DNA of 64,000 nt from Blastococcus sp. CT_GayMR19 (GCF_004570385.1 NZ_SPQL01000016.1:1-64000), one strand, 5' to 3'. Shown: positions 25,948-33,508, numbered from the stretch's first letter. The notes: generated by a model from the letters alone, not told the origin. A program made the numbers and translations.

Positions 25948-27648
25948 GTGGACGTCATCCGGGCCGACGCCTGCACCCGGCTGCCGGCCGATACCGGCGG
26001 GGCGTGGGCGGGCGGCACGGGCCCGGACGGCGTGGACCTGGTCCGCATGCTGGACGCGATGCCTGCCGGCTTCTGCCTCCTGGACCCCGAGTGGCGGTTC
26101 CGCTACGTCAACGGCGAGGCGGAGCGGCTGATGCGGCACCGCAGCGAGGAGGTCGTCGGCCGGACGGTGGCCGACATGTATCCGGAGACCGTCGGCAGCG
26201 TCTTCGAGGCGGCGTTCCGCACCGCGATGTGCTCCGGGGAGCCGGTGAGCTTCGAGGCGCCCTACCCGGGTCCGACGGCCGAGGGGTGGCTGGAGGTGCG
26301 CGCCTGGCCGGAGCCGGGCGGTCTCGCCGTCTACTTCCTCGACGTCACCGACCGCGTGCGGGCCGAGGAGGCCGCCCGCCGGGCGACCGGGCGGGCGGCG
26401 CTGCTCGCCTCGGTCACGGCGGAGCTGTCCGGCGCCCTGGACGGCGAGTCCGCGCTCGGGCGGCTGGCGCAGCTCGTCGTCCCCACGCTCGCCGATGGCT
26501 GCATCGTGACCGTCGTCGACCGCGAGGGGCGCGCCCGGGACGTCGGGTCCTGGCACGCGGATCCGCGCCGCCGGGCCATGCTGGAGCGGTACACCGAGAT
26601 CCGCCTGGACACGCTCCCGATGACCTCCCCCGTGGCCCTGGCGCTGCACGCGGGCACCGCCGTGACGGAGTCGGTCACGTCCGTGCTCGACCTCATGCCG
26701 CCGGGGCCGGCGCGCGGGCTCCTGCAGGCGCTCGGCCCGGAGTCCGCTGTGGTCCTCCCCCTGCCCGCGGAGGAGCGGACGGTCGGCGTCCTCACGCTCT
26801 ACCAGGATCCGGGACGCGATCTGGGGGACGACGACCTCGAGACCCTCGGGCAGGTGGCCGTCCAGGCGGGCCGGGCGATCGAGCGCGTGCACCGGCAGAG
26901 CCAGCAGGCCCAGCTGGCCGAGGCCCTCCAGCGCAGCCTGCTCACCGACCCGCCCGAGATCGACGACGCCGCGGTCGTCGTCCGGTACGTGCCGGCCGCC
27001 GAAGCCGCCCGCGTGGGCGGCGACTGGTACGACGCCTTCCTCCAGCGGGACGGCGCGGCCGTGGTCGTGATCGGCGACGTCGTCGGGCACGACACCGCGG
27101 CGGCAGCCGCGATGGGGCAGCTCCGCGGGCTGCTGCGGGGCATCGCCCACTACAGCGGGGCCGGCCCGGCCGAGGTGCTCCGCGGCCTGGACGAGGCCAT
27201 CTGGGACATGCACACCGACACGCTCGCCACGGCGGCCGTCGCCCGCCTCGAGCGCGCCGACGGGAACGGCTGGACCCGTCTCCGGTGGGCCAACGCCGGG
27301 CATCCGCCGCCGTTGCTGCTGAGCCCCGACGGGGACGTGACCGTGCTCGGCGAGCCCGTCGGCGACCTCATGCTGGGCGTCGACCCCGCCGCCGAACGCG
27401 TCGAGACGGTCGTCCCACTGCAGCCCGGGACCGTCGTGCTCCTGTACAGCGACGGGCTGGTCGAGCGTCGCGGCAGCACCATCGACGCGGGCAGCGACCG
27501 ACTGGTCGAGCACCTCCGCGAGCTGGCCGGCCGGCCGCTGGACGACCTCTGCGACGCCCTGCTGCGACGGATGCTGCTCGGCACTCCGGAGGACGACGTC
27601 GCCCTCCTCGCGGTGCGCATCGACCCCCGGGGCGCGGCCTCCTCCTGA
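25948..27648 (+). CDS. PAS-GAF-PP2C serine phosphatase (SpoIIE/RsbU type)
   Basis: A 566-residue phosphatase. PAS (about 30-135: MLDAMPAGFCLLDPEWRFRYVNGEAERLM), GAF-like region (about 145-320), PP2C domain (about 335-555) with GGDWYDAFLQRD, VIGDVVGHD, RWANAGHPPPLLL, LLYSDGLVERRG and EDDVALLAVR. The protein closely tracks the C-terminal two-thirds of the 868-residue phosphatase at 10578-13184 (same AALQRSLLT-type linker, PAAEAARVGGDWYDAFLQ), indicating paralogy. GTG 25948 follows GGGGGAGG closely. It is followed 110 bp later by an RsbW-like gene in the same direction, a plausible partner pair. Confidence 0.92.
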   Translation: MDVIRADACTRLPADTGGAWAGGTGPDGVDLVRMLDAMPAGFCLLDPEWRFRYVNGEAERLMRHRSEEVVGRTVADMYPETVGSVFEAAFRTAMCSGEPVSFEAPYPGPTAEGWLEVRAWPEPGGLAVYFLDVTDRVRAEEAARRATGRAALLASVTAELSGALDGESALGRLAQLVVPTLADGCIVTVVDREGRARDVGSWHADPRRRAMLERYTEIRLDTLPMTSPVALALHAGTAVTESVTSVLDLMPPGPARGLLQALGPESAVVLPLPAEERTVGVLTLYQDPGRDLGDDDLETLGQVAVQAGRAIERVHRQSQQAQLAEALQRSLLTDPPEIDDAAVVVRYVPAAEAARVGGDWYDAFLQRDGAAVVVIGDVVGHDTAAAAAMGQLRGLLRGIAHYSGAGPAEVLRGLDEAIWDMHTDTLATAAVARLERADGNGWTRLRWANAGHPPPLLLSPDGDVTVLGEPVGDLMLGVDPAAERVETVVPLQPGTVVLLYSDGLVERRGSTIDAGSDRLVEHLRELAGRPLDDLCDALLRRMLLGTPEDDVALLAVRIDPRGAASS

Positions 27649-27757
27649 GGGATCTCACCCCTCGGGGCCCAGAACTCCGCACCTCGGGGGTTGGGTGGTC
27701 GCCCGTCTGGGCATCCCGACCGTGTCCCACACACCGTGATCCTGAGGGGGGGAGGGC

Positions 27758-28222
27758 ATGGGTCGACACACCTGGCCGCTACGACCGCTGCCGGACGGCC
27801 GCGGGGACGTCTGGCGGTGGAACCTGGCCGAGCTCGCCGAGCTGCCGGCGGCGCGAGCCGGTCTGCGCGGCAGACTCGGCGACGTCGGCTTCCCTGCGGA
27901 CCACGACTCCGAGGATCCGGCGGCGGAACGACTGGTCCTCGCCTTCGACGAGCTGGCGTCCAACGCGCTGCGTCACGGGCAGGTGCCGGTCGTCGCGACG
28001 GTCGTCGCCGGCAGCGGCGGCTGGCTGATCGACGTCAGCGACCGCGCACCCGAGTCGATGCCCGCCCCCGCGGTCGACCGCGACCCGGCGCTCGGCGGGA
28101 TGGGCCTGCACCTCGTGGCCCGGCTGTCGGTGGCGCACGGCTGGTACGTGGACGGCGGCGCCAAGCACGTCTGGGCCTGCCTGCCGTCGATCATCCGGGA
28201 CCGCGAGCCCGCCCTGGCCTGA
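27758..28222 (+). CDS. RsbW-like ATP-binding protein (anti-sigma factor/serine kinase fold)
   Basis: A 154-residue single-domain GHKL ATPase. The N-box is AFDELASNALRHG, the G1 box is IDVSDRAPES and the G2 box GGMGLHLVARLS, matching the RsbW/SpoIIAB-type HATPase_c_2 family widespread in actinobacteria. Such proteins phosphorylate a STAS-domain antagonist and/or bind a sigma factor; no STAS or sigma gene is adjacent, so its partner is encoded elsewhere. A strong run of G with GGAGG precedes ATG 27758. The PP2C gene upstream could reverse its kinase reaction. It converges on the chemotaxis operon. Confidence 0.88.
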   Translation: MGRHTWPLRPLPDGRGDVWRWNLAELAELPAARAGLRGRLGDVGFPADHDSEDPAAERLVLAFDELASNALRHGQVPVVATVVAGSGGWLIDVSDRAPESMPAPAVDRDPALGGMGLHLVARLSVAHGWYVDGGAKHVWACLPSIIRDREPALA

Positions 28223-28354
28223 GGTGCTGACACTGCGGTCCTCCGGACCGCACCGCGGCCACGTGCCGTCCCCGTGTCCGTTGAGCCGTTTCGTCGCCCT
28301 GCGCGGAGCCCTCCGGCCCCACTCGGCGCGACACTGCACACCGCTCGGCACGGC

Positions 28355-28370
28355 TGTTCCACGTGCAACA
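28355..28370. other. parS-like site 2 (intergenic)
   Basis: TGTTCCACGTGCAACA, one base away from the perfect palindrome TGTTCCACGTGGAACA, itself a known type of chromosomal ParB-binding sequence. Located near the middle of the inverted-repeat element. Binding is inferred. Confidence 0.45.
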
Positions 28371-28384
28371 ACTGCCCCGGACAT

Positions 28385-28423
28385 GCGTCGACCCCCGCGG
28401 CCGTCGGCAGCGGGGGTCGACGC
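28385..28423 (-). terminator. Hairpin terminator of the cheB-R-Y-X-Y-X operon
   Basis: GCGTCGACCCCCGC (28385-28398) pairs perfectly with GCGGGGGTCGACGC (28410-28423) around an 11-base loop. It lies 34 bp beyond the last chemotaxis stop codon and may also serve the converging RsbW-like gene. Confidence 0.65.
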
Positions 28424-28456
28424 GGTGCGGTCCGGAGGACCGCAATGTCACAGGCG

Positions 28457-28939
28457 TCACGGCACGACGAGGGAGAGCCCGCCCTTGCCGTACCCCTGGA
28501 CCTCGACCACGAGGTCGATGCGGTTGAAGGCGGCCAGCATGCCCGCGATGTCGCCCGGGAGGTCGTCCCCCGGCGCGTACAGCTTGTGCAGCTTCGAGTG
28601 CGGCGCGCCCGGGGTGTTGAACAGCGCCGAGACGATGTTCACGACCTCGTGCAGGGCCTCGACCATCATGCCGCTGAGCTCGCCGTCCTCCTCGACCGCG
28701 TCCTGGCAGCCGCCGGCAGGCAGCAGGGCAAGGCCACCGGCGGTGTAGGCCGACGCCGCGAGGTCCATCAGGCAGAGCGCGTTGACCGACATGTCGGGCG
28801 CGACGTAGACCGCGACGGAGACCGGGCGGTCCGGCGCCGGGGTGACGGGTGCGCCGGGCGAGACCACCACGGTGCGGCCGACCAGGCCCTCGAGCATCTC
28901 GCGGACGTCCTTGGGGGCGGGAAGCGTCACGGTGCTCAC
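28457..28939 (-). CDS. cheX: CheX/CheC-like CheY-P phosphatase (divergent second copy)
   Basis: A 160-residue protein, last gene of the operon. DMSVNALCLMDLAASAYTAGG and the helix SGMMVEALHEVVNIVSALFN correspond to the CheC/CheX/FliY catalytic pattern D/S-xxx-E-xx-N; here the Glu and Asn are present (HEVVN) but the leading D/S is Glu, so activity may be altered. A later Pro (TPGAPHS) is near the expected spot. Start GTG 28939 overlaps the upstream cheY stop (GTGA), implying translational coupling. Probably dephosphorylates the adjacent CheY or acts as a scaffold; inferred from fold and context. Confidence 0.7.
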   Translation of the reverse strand: MSTVTLPAPKDVREMLEGLVGRTVVVSPGAPVTPAPDRPVSVAVYVAPDMSVNALCLMDLAASAYTAGGLALLPAGGCQDAVEEDGELSGMMVEALHEVVNIVSALFNTPGAPHSKLHKLYAPGDDLPGDIAGMLAAFNRIDLVVEVQGYGKGGLSLVVP

Positions 28940-29298
28940 GCGATCACGCCGTCCAGGTGCTCGTTGAAGGTGTCGGCGGTGAACGGCTTGGCGATGAGGA
29001 AGAGGGCGCCGGCGTTGGCCGCCTTCTCCCGCATCTCCGGGGAGCCCTCCGAGGTGACGAAGCCGAACGGCACGGCCGAACCGGAGGCACGCATGGCCTG
29101 GAGGCACTCGATGCCGGTCATGTTCGGCATGTTCCAGTCGGAGAGGACGAGGTCCGGCTTCTCCGAGGTGACCTTGGCCAGCGCGTCGGCGCCGTCCTCG
29201 GCCTCGACGATGTCGTGGTCGTCGTAGCCGGCCTGCCGCAGGGTGCGGATGACGATCTGCCGCATGACGCGGCTGTCGTCGGCGACAAGGATCTTCAC
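28936..29298 (-). CDS. cheY: CheY-like single-domain response regulator (second copy)
   Basis: 120 residues, receiver domain only. Acidic pocket Asp7-Asp8 (VADDSR), phosphoacceptor Asp54 in LVLSDWNMPNMTG, Thr82 (FVTSEG) and Lys104 (IAKPFTADTF): all chemotaxis-type residues are present, and DWNMP is the typical CheY form. GTG 29298 has GGAG seven bases upstream. It lies 43 bp after a CheX gene and its stop overlaps the start of another CheX-like gene. The two CheY proteins of the operon differ enough (QQAGHGREG versus VEAEDGADAL) to have separate jobs, such as motor binding and phosphate sink. Confidence 0.93.
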   Translation of the reverse strand: MKILVADDSRVMRQIVIRTLRQAGYDDHDIVEAEDGADALAKVTSEKPDLVLSDWNMPNMTGIECLQAMRASGSAVPFGFVTSEGSPEMREKAANAGALFLIAKPFTADTFNEHLDGVIA

Positions 29299-29341
29299 AG
29301 TGACACTCCGTTCTCGGTGCTGCGCGGTTCTGGGGAATGGG

Positions 29342-29863
29342 TCAGTTCTGGGGGGCGCCGGGGAGCGCGGGAAGCGCGCCCTGGACGGAGATCGACAGCG
29401 GCTCGCCGCGCCACAGGACGTCGAGGCGGCACACGTCGGCCGGGTTGCGGACCGCCGGGGCGTCGCCGACGTCGGGGAGGCTCAGCGCGGACGGGCCGGG
29501 CAGGGCCGCCTTGACGTTGCCGCCGACCACGTTGGCGATCTCGCCGAAGGCATCGGCGATGTCCTCGTCCTCGAGTTCGTCGGGCGCGTGGTCCCCGAGC
29601 AGCGCCCGGGTCAGCCCGGCAGCCGTCTCGCGTCCCGTGGTGAGGACGACGGTGCCGGTCCACGGGCCGACGACGTCGACCCAGCTGGACACGATGTCGC
29701 CGGTGAGCTCGCCCGGGATCGGCAGGAGGATCTCGTCCTCGCCGACCAGAGCGGTCCAGGCGTCCTCGGCGATCGACTGGACGGTGGCCTCGTCGATCAG
29801 CTCGGTGATGACCGGGCGGGTCTCGCCGCTCCGGCGGCGCTCGCCGGTGTCCACGTCGTTCAC
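29342..29863 (-). CDS. cheX: CheX/CheC-like CheY-P phosphatase (first copy)
   Basis: 173 residues. The catalytic helix reads DEDIADAFGEIANVVGGNVKAALPG, an exact match to D-xxx-E-xx-N (DAFGEIAN) of CheC/CheX/FliY phosphatases, followed by the basic and proline positions. WTGTVVLTTGRETAAGLTRALLG is the family's strand-helix unit. Start GTG 29863 overlaps the stop of the preceding cheY (29860), so both are probably made together and act on each other. No cheZ or cheD is visible in the locus, so this is the main candidate for signal termination. Confidence 0.82.
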   Translation of the reverse strand: MNDVDTGERRRSGETRPVITELIDEATVQSIAEDAWTALVGEDEILLPIPGELTGDIVSSWVDVVGPWTGTVVLTTGRETAAGLTRALLGDHAPDELEDEDIADAFGEIANVVGGNVKAALPGPSALSLPDVGDAPAVRNPADVCRLDVLWRGEPLSISVQGALPALPGAPQN

Positions 29864-30243
29864 AGCGCGACCTCCTGGGGGAGCAGGCCGAGCAGCGCGA
29901 GCTTGTCGCGGAAGGCGTCGGCGGTGAAGGGCTTGATCATGTACTCGTGGGCGCCGGCCGCCAGGGCCCGCACGATCTGGGTGTGCTCGCTCTCCGACGT
30001 GACCATCATGATGGTCAGCTGCCGATAGGCGGGGTTGGCGCGGACGGCCGAGACGAACTGCAGTCCGTCCATGACCGGCATGTTCCAGTCCACGCAGACC
30101 AGCTCGGGCAGCCAGCCACCGTCGAGGACGTCGAGGCCCTCGCGGCCGTGACCGGCCTGCTGGGTTTCGTAGCCGAGACCCTCGAGGATCCCGGAGACGA
30201 TCCGGCGCATCGCGCGGGAGTCGTCGATCACAAGTGCACGCAC
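29860..30243 (-). CDS. cheY: CheY-like single-domain response regulator (first copy)
   Basis: 127 residues, receiver only: Asp7-Asp8 (VIDDSRAMRRI), phosphoacceptor Asp52 (LVCVDWNMPVMDG), Thr82 (MMVTSES), Lys104 (YMIKPFTADAF). Classic CheY for the flagellar motor, phosphorylated by CheA. GTG 30243 begins one base after the cheR stop, and its own stop overlaps the cheX start (ATG/GTGA-type coupling). The short C-terminal extension LLGLLPQEVAL is unremarkable. Confidence 0.94.
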   Translation of the reverse strand: MRALVIDDSRAMRRIVSGILEGLGYETQQAGHGREGLDVLDGGWLPELVCVDWNMPVMDGLQFVSAVRANPAYRQLTIMMVTSESEHTQIVRALAAGAHEYMIKPFTADAFRDKLALLGLLPQEVAL

Positions 30244-30244
30244 G

Positions 30245-31069
30245 TCAGTTCCCCTTCAGCGGGCGGTAGGCGGAGCTGCGGCCGACGACGACCCGCTCCC
30301 AGGAGTCGTCCACCCCGAGCGTCGTCTCCGCCGCACCGAGGAACAGCCATCCGTCGGGGCGCATGAGTTCGCGCACGCGGCGGAGGATCGCCTGCTTGGT
30401 GGGCAGGTCGAAGTAGATGAGCACGTTGCGCAGGTAGACCACGTCGAACGGGCCCATCCGCGGCAGCGGCGCTGCGAGGTTGCACTCGCTGGCGGTGACC
30501 ATGCGCCGCAGCTGCGGCGCGACCTCCCACTCGCTGCCGGCCCGCGTGAAGTGGCGGACGAGCATCGGGGCCGGCAGGCCACGGTTGACCTCGAGCTGGC
30601 TGAACCGGCCGGCCTTCGTCCGCTCGACCATCTCCCGTGACAGGTCCGTCGCGGTGATCGAGACCCGGCTGGCCGCGTTCGGGATCGCATCCTCGAGGAG
30701 CATGGCGATCGTGTACGGCTCCTGGCCGCTGGAGCAGGCCGCGGACCAGATCTGCAGCCGCTCGTTCGGGCCGCGGGCCGCGAGGAGGGCGGGCATCACG
30801 GTCGAGGTCAGCGCGGTGAACGGATCGCCGTCGCGGAACCACGACGTCTCGTTCGTGGTCAGCGCCTCGACGATCTGCCGGGTGCTGTCGGGGCTGGGCC
30901 GGCTGCGGACGGACTCGACGTAGGTCGAGACGTCGGGAATCCCCATCTGCCGGGCGATGGGCAGCAGCCGCGCCTCGACGAGGTACTCCTTGCCCGGCTG
31001 GAGGACGATCGCGCTCTCCTTGTGGACGAGCGCGCGCACCCAGTCGAAGCTGGTGGCGGTCAGGGTCAT
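30245..31069 (-). CDS. cheR: Chemotaxis protein methyltransferase CheR
   Basis: A 274-residue S-adenosylmethionine-dependent methyltransferase that methylates glutamates on the chemoreceptors. N-terminal alpha domain (about 1-70, FDWVRALVHKESAIVLQPGKEYLVEARL), then catalytic domain with ALTTNETSWFRDGDPF, QIWSAACSSGQEPYTIAM (SAM motif I), ITATDLSREMVERTKAGRFS and FDVVYLRNVLIYFDLPTKQAIL. No C-terminal TPR or receptor-tether extension. ATG 31069 overlaps the cheB stop by ATGA, and its stop is one base from the next cheY. Receptors in the window lack the NWETF tail, consistent with pentapeptide-independent CheR. Confidence 0.95.
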   Translation of the reverse strand: MTLTATSFDWVRALVHKESAIVLQPGKEYLVEARLLPIARQMGIPDVSTYVESVRSRPSPDSTRQIVEALTTNETSWFRDGDPFTALTSTVMPALLAARGPNERLQIWSAACSSGQEPYTIAMLLEDAIPNAASRVSITATDLSREMVERTKAGRFSQLEVNRGLPAPMLVRHFTRAGSEWEVAPQLRRMVTASECNLAAPLPRMGPFDVVYLRNVLIYFDLPTKQAILRRVRELMRPDGWLFLGAAETTLGVDDSWERVVVGRSSAYRPLKGN

Positions 31070-32172
31070 CGGGGTCCCCCGGTCAGCGTGGCGGCGGTAC
31101 GAGCGGTGCCCACCCCGGCGAGATGCCGGGCGATGGCCTCGGGCATGCGTTCCAGCGGCAGGACCTCGTCCGCGAGGCCGGCCTGGCTGATGGCGCCGGG
31201 CATGCCCCACACGACGGAGGTGGCCTGGTCCTGGACCACGACCGTGCCGCCGGCGGCGCGGACCTCGGCGGCGCCGTTGCGCCCGTCGGAGCCCATCCCG
31301 GTCAGCACGACCGCCAGGACGGCACCCTCGTAGACGGCGACGACCGAGCGGAACAGCGGGTCCACCGCCGGGCGGCAGAAGTTCTCCGGCGGGCCCTGGT
31401 TGAGCGAGGTGTGCGGGCCGCGTGCGCCCCCGCGGACCACCAGGTGGTGGTCGCCGGGCGCGAGGTGGACGGTGCCGGGCAGCAGCGGCGTGCCGTCGAC
31501 CGCCTCGACGACGCGGAGCGGGCTGAGGCGGTCGAGCCGCTGCGCGAACTGGCGGGTGAAGACCGGGGGCATGTGCTGGACGATGAGCACCGGCACGGTC
31601 AGGGCCGCCGGCAGCTGAGGCAGCACCCGGGCCAGGGCCTCGGGGCCGCCGGTCGAGGACCCGATGACGAGGACCGCGGGCTTCTTGCTCGGGCCGGTCC
31701 GAGGCGCCGCGGGACGGGGCGGGGCCACGGCTGCGGCGGCGCGGGCCGGGCCGCCGGTCACCGGGCGTCCGGTGAGCGCCTTGATCTTCGGGATGAGCTG
31801 CTCGCGCACGCTCTCCATCGACTGGCCGACGCTGCCCACGTTCGCGGGCTTGGTCACGTACTCGTTCGCGCCCGCCGACAGTGCGTCGAGGGTCGCGGAG
31901 GCGCCGCGCTCGGTCAGCGTGCTGAACATGATGATCGGGACGCGGCTGCGCGTGGCGCGGATCGCGCGTACCGCGTCGATGCCGTTCATCTCCGGCATCT
32001 CGATGTCCATCGTGATGAGGTCGGGCTTCAGGGCCTCGAGCTTGGCGAGGGCCACCTTGCCGTTGACGGCAGTACCCACGACCTCGATGTCGGGATCCGC
32101 GGACAGCACGTCGGTCACGATCTTCCGGACGACGACCGAGTCGTCGACGACCATCACCCTGATCGGGTTCAC
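31066..32172 (-). CDS. cheB: Protein-glutamate methylesterase/deamidase CheB
   Basis: 368 residues: receiver domain (1-120) with Asp10-Asp11 and phosphoacceptor Asp56 (LITMDIEMPEMNG), a Pro/Ala linker (about 136-163), and the C-terminal methylesterase with the Ser-His-Asp triad in GSSTGGPEA (Ser172/173), IVQHMP (His200) and TGMGSDGRNG (Asp296). All catalytic residues are present. First gene of the operon; AGGAGG lies seven bases before GTG 32172 and a sigma-28 promoter about 55-80 bp upstream. Confidence 0.96.
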   Translation of the reverse strand: MNPIRVMVVDDSVVVRKIVTDVLSADPDIEVVGTAVNGKVALAKLEALKPDLITMDIEMPEMNGIDAVRAIRATRSRVPIIMFSTLTERGASATLDALSAGANEYVTKPANVGSVGQSMESVREQLIPKIKALTGRPVTGGPARAAAAVAPPRPAAPRTGPSKKPAVLVIGSSTGGPEALARVLPQLPAALTVPVLIVQHMPPVFTRQFAQRLDRLSPLRVVEAVDGTPLLPGTVHLAPGDHHLVVRGGARGPHTSLNQGPPENFCRPAVDPLFRSVVAVYEGAVLAVVLTGMGSDGRNGAAEVRAAGGTVVVQDQATSVVWGMPGAISQAGLADEVLPLERMPEAIARHLAGVGTARTAATLTGGPR

Positions 32173-32602
32173 GCGTGATCCTCCTGCTTCCCTGCTGGGG
32201 TTCAGCCCCGCAGGCTGCCGTTCTCTTTATCGGCAGCCGGCCGGAAGGCTTGAGCGCATCGCAGCGGCAAAAGCCGGGAACGGCGCGGGTCCGGGGGGCC
32301 GGACCGCCTCCACGACGATTTCGGCCGTGCGCAACCGAACTTCACGCGAACGGACCGATCCGGTCCGGAAGGGGCACGAGCGACGGATCGACCGGCCGGT
32401 CGCCGTGCGCCACGCGTGCCGGTCCTCAGCGGGCCACGCGGGCGCGTCTGTGCGGAAACCGGGGACTGGATCGCCGTTCGGCCCCGATTTCTGCACAGTC
32501 GCGCGCACGGAGCGGCCCGAGCGCCGACCGGGCCGGGGGAACTACCCCAGGTTCGGGGCGAGCGGGTCCGCCGAGGCGGACGGATCGGGCCGGGAGGTGC
32601 GG
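32173..32602. other. 430-bp intergenic region upstream of cheB with a large imperfect inverted repeat
   Basis: Besides the sigma-28 promoter it holds a GGACCG-ATC-CGGTCC hairpin (32352-32366) and a 17-bp inverted repeat: CTGTGCGGAAACCGGGG (32448-32464) against CCCCGATTTCTGCACAG (32482-32498), 15 of 17 paired, extended outward by GCGCG on both sides to about 32443-32503. The repeat is about 105 bp past the stop of the unknown 296-residue gene, so it may be its terminator, or a small structured RNA. No convincing gene. Confidence 0.5.
32227..32253 (-). promoter_or_regulatory. Sigma-28 (FliA/WhiG-type) promoter of the cheB operon
   Basis: On the minus strand: TCAAG (32253-32249), 14 bp, GCCGATAA (32234-32227). 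GCCGATAA is the exact sigma-28 -10 consensus. It lies 55 bp upstream of the cheB start codon. The same -10 box, with a similar downstream GAGA sequence, precedes cheA. Confidence 0.65.
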
Positions 32603-33493
32603 TCAGCGGCCGCCGGTCACCCGGGCCCACGGAGCACGGAGCACCGCGAGGGAGACCTCGTCGAGCAGGTCGCCCATGTACAGGCCCTGCACGCACCCGG
32701 CGACGGCGTTCCAGGCTCCGGACGCGCCGTCCCGGCCGTCGAAGCCGCCGTCCAGGAACGCCTGCACGGCGTGCAGTTGGACGGCGGCGAGATCCCGCGT
32801 CCGGCCGGAGACATGCGCGGCCCACGAGGCCTCGTGCATCGCGCCGGCCCACGGGCGGTGCTCGGCCCGCCCCTCGTCGACGGCGGCGCGCCACCGGTCG
32901 CGACCGGCGTCGTCGAGGTCCCGGACGGCCGCGAGGAAGGTCTGCAGCTCGTCCCCGAGGTCGACGGCGAACCCGGCGGAGAACGGTCCCCCGTCGGTCA
33001 CGCGGTCGAGGGCGGAGGTGAGCTCGCGGCGCACCAGCGGCGGCAGCACGCCGGCCGCCCAGAAGCCGACGGCGGCGTCGGCCAGCACCTCGGCGGCCTC
33101 GTCCCGCAGCTCGGGGTCCAGGCCGGCCACGGCCGGGTGCTCGGAGCCCAGGACGTCGTCCCGGAGCAGTCGCTCGAGGGTGGGGGCGTCGCCGATCGTG
33201 CCCTGTTCCAGCTGCGCGACGAGGACGGCGGCGCGGTCGCGTGCGTCGCCGGCGGCGGCGTCGCGCACGTGCGGGACGGAGGCGGCCATCTCGCGGGCAC
33301 GGCGGGAGCGGACGGCACGGACGCCGCGCTGCTCGCGCTCGAGCCCCCGGGCGGGATGGGCGGCGGCGACGCGGGTGAGATCGGTGGCGTCGGCGGCGAG
33401 ACCGATCAGGAGGACTTCGGCGACCGCCCGGCCGGCGGGCAGCCGCACCAGGTCGAAGCCGAGCGTCGCGGCACTGACCAGGGAGTAGGGCAT
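32603..33493 (-). CDS. Unrecognised 296-residue protein in the chemotaxis locus
   Basis: A soluble, acidic, Ala/Asp/Arg-rich protein starting MPYSLVSAATLGFDLVRLPAG and ending AVLRAPWARVTGGR. It has two cysteines at most and no membrane segment. The middle (LLRDDVLGSEHPAVAGLDPELRDEAAEVLADAAVGFWAAG) and C-terminal parts look all-helical. I cannot assign a family. The start is strong: GGAGG six bases before ATG 33493, with a bulged hairpin immediately upstream. It is flanked by cheW and cheB in the same direction, so it may be an accessory chemotaxis or motility protein; that is only inference from position. Confidence 0.75.
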   Translation of the reverse strand: MPYSLVSAATLGFDLVRLPAGRAVAEVLLIGLAADATDLTRVAAAHPARGLEREQRGVRAVRSRRAREMAASVPHVRDAAAGDARDRAAVLVAQLEQGTIGDAPTLERLLRDDVLGSEHPAVAGLDPELRDEAAEVLADAAVGFWAAGVLPPLVRRELTSALDRVTDGGPFSAGFAVDLGDELQTFLAAVRDLDDAGRDRWRAAVDEGRAEHRPWAGAMHEASWAAHVSGRTRDLAAVQLHAVQAFLDGGFDGRDGASGAWNAVAGCVQGLYMGDLLDEVSLAVLRAPWARVTGGR

Positions 33494-33508
33494 GGCTCGC
33501 CTCCAGGG

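Larger units (their letters stand above)
28228..28450. repeat. Inverted-repeat-bracketed intergenic element, copy B
   Basis: Arms 28228-28257 and 28421-28450 are 30-bp inverted repeats with one mismatch, beginning TGACA(C/T)TGCGGTCCTCC. Each contains the 17-bp palindrome GCGGTCCTCCGGACCGC or its complement. Bases 28231-28333 are homologous to copy A at 8625-8732. The element exactly fills the gap between two converging genes (stops at 28222 and 28457) and encloses a parS-like site and the terminator of the chemotaxis operon. MITE-like, or a shared bidirectional termination unit. Confidence 0.75.

Noticed and set aside
28191-28460. Short peptides encoded in the intergenic repeat (shared LRSSGPHRG translation with copy A)
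   Set aside because: The similarity is explained by DNA repeat homology; frames lack ribosome-binding sites and overlap palindromes and a terminator.
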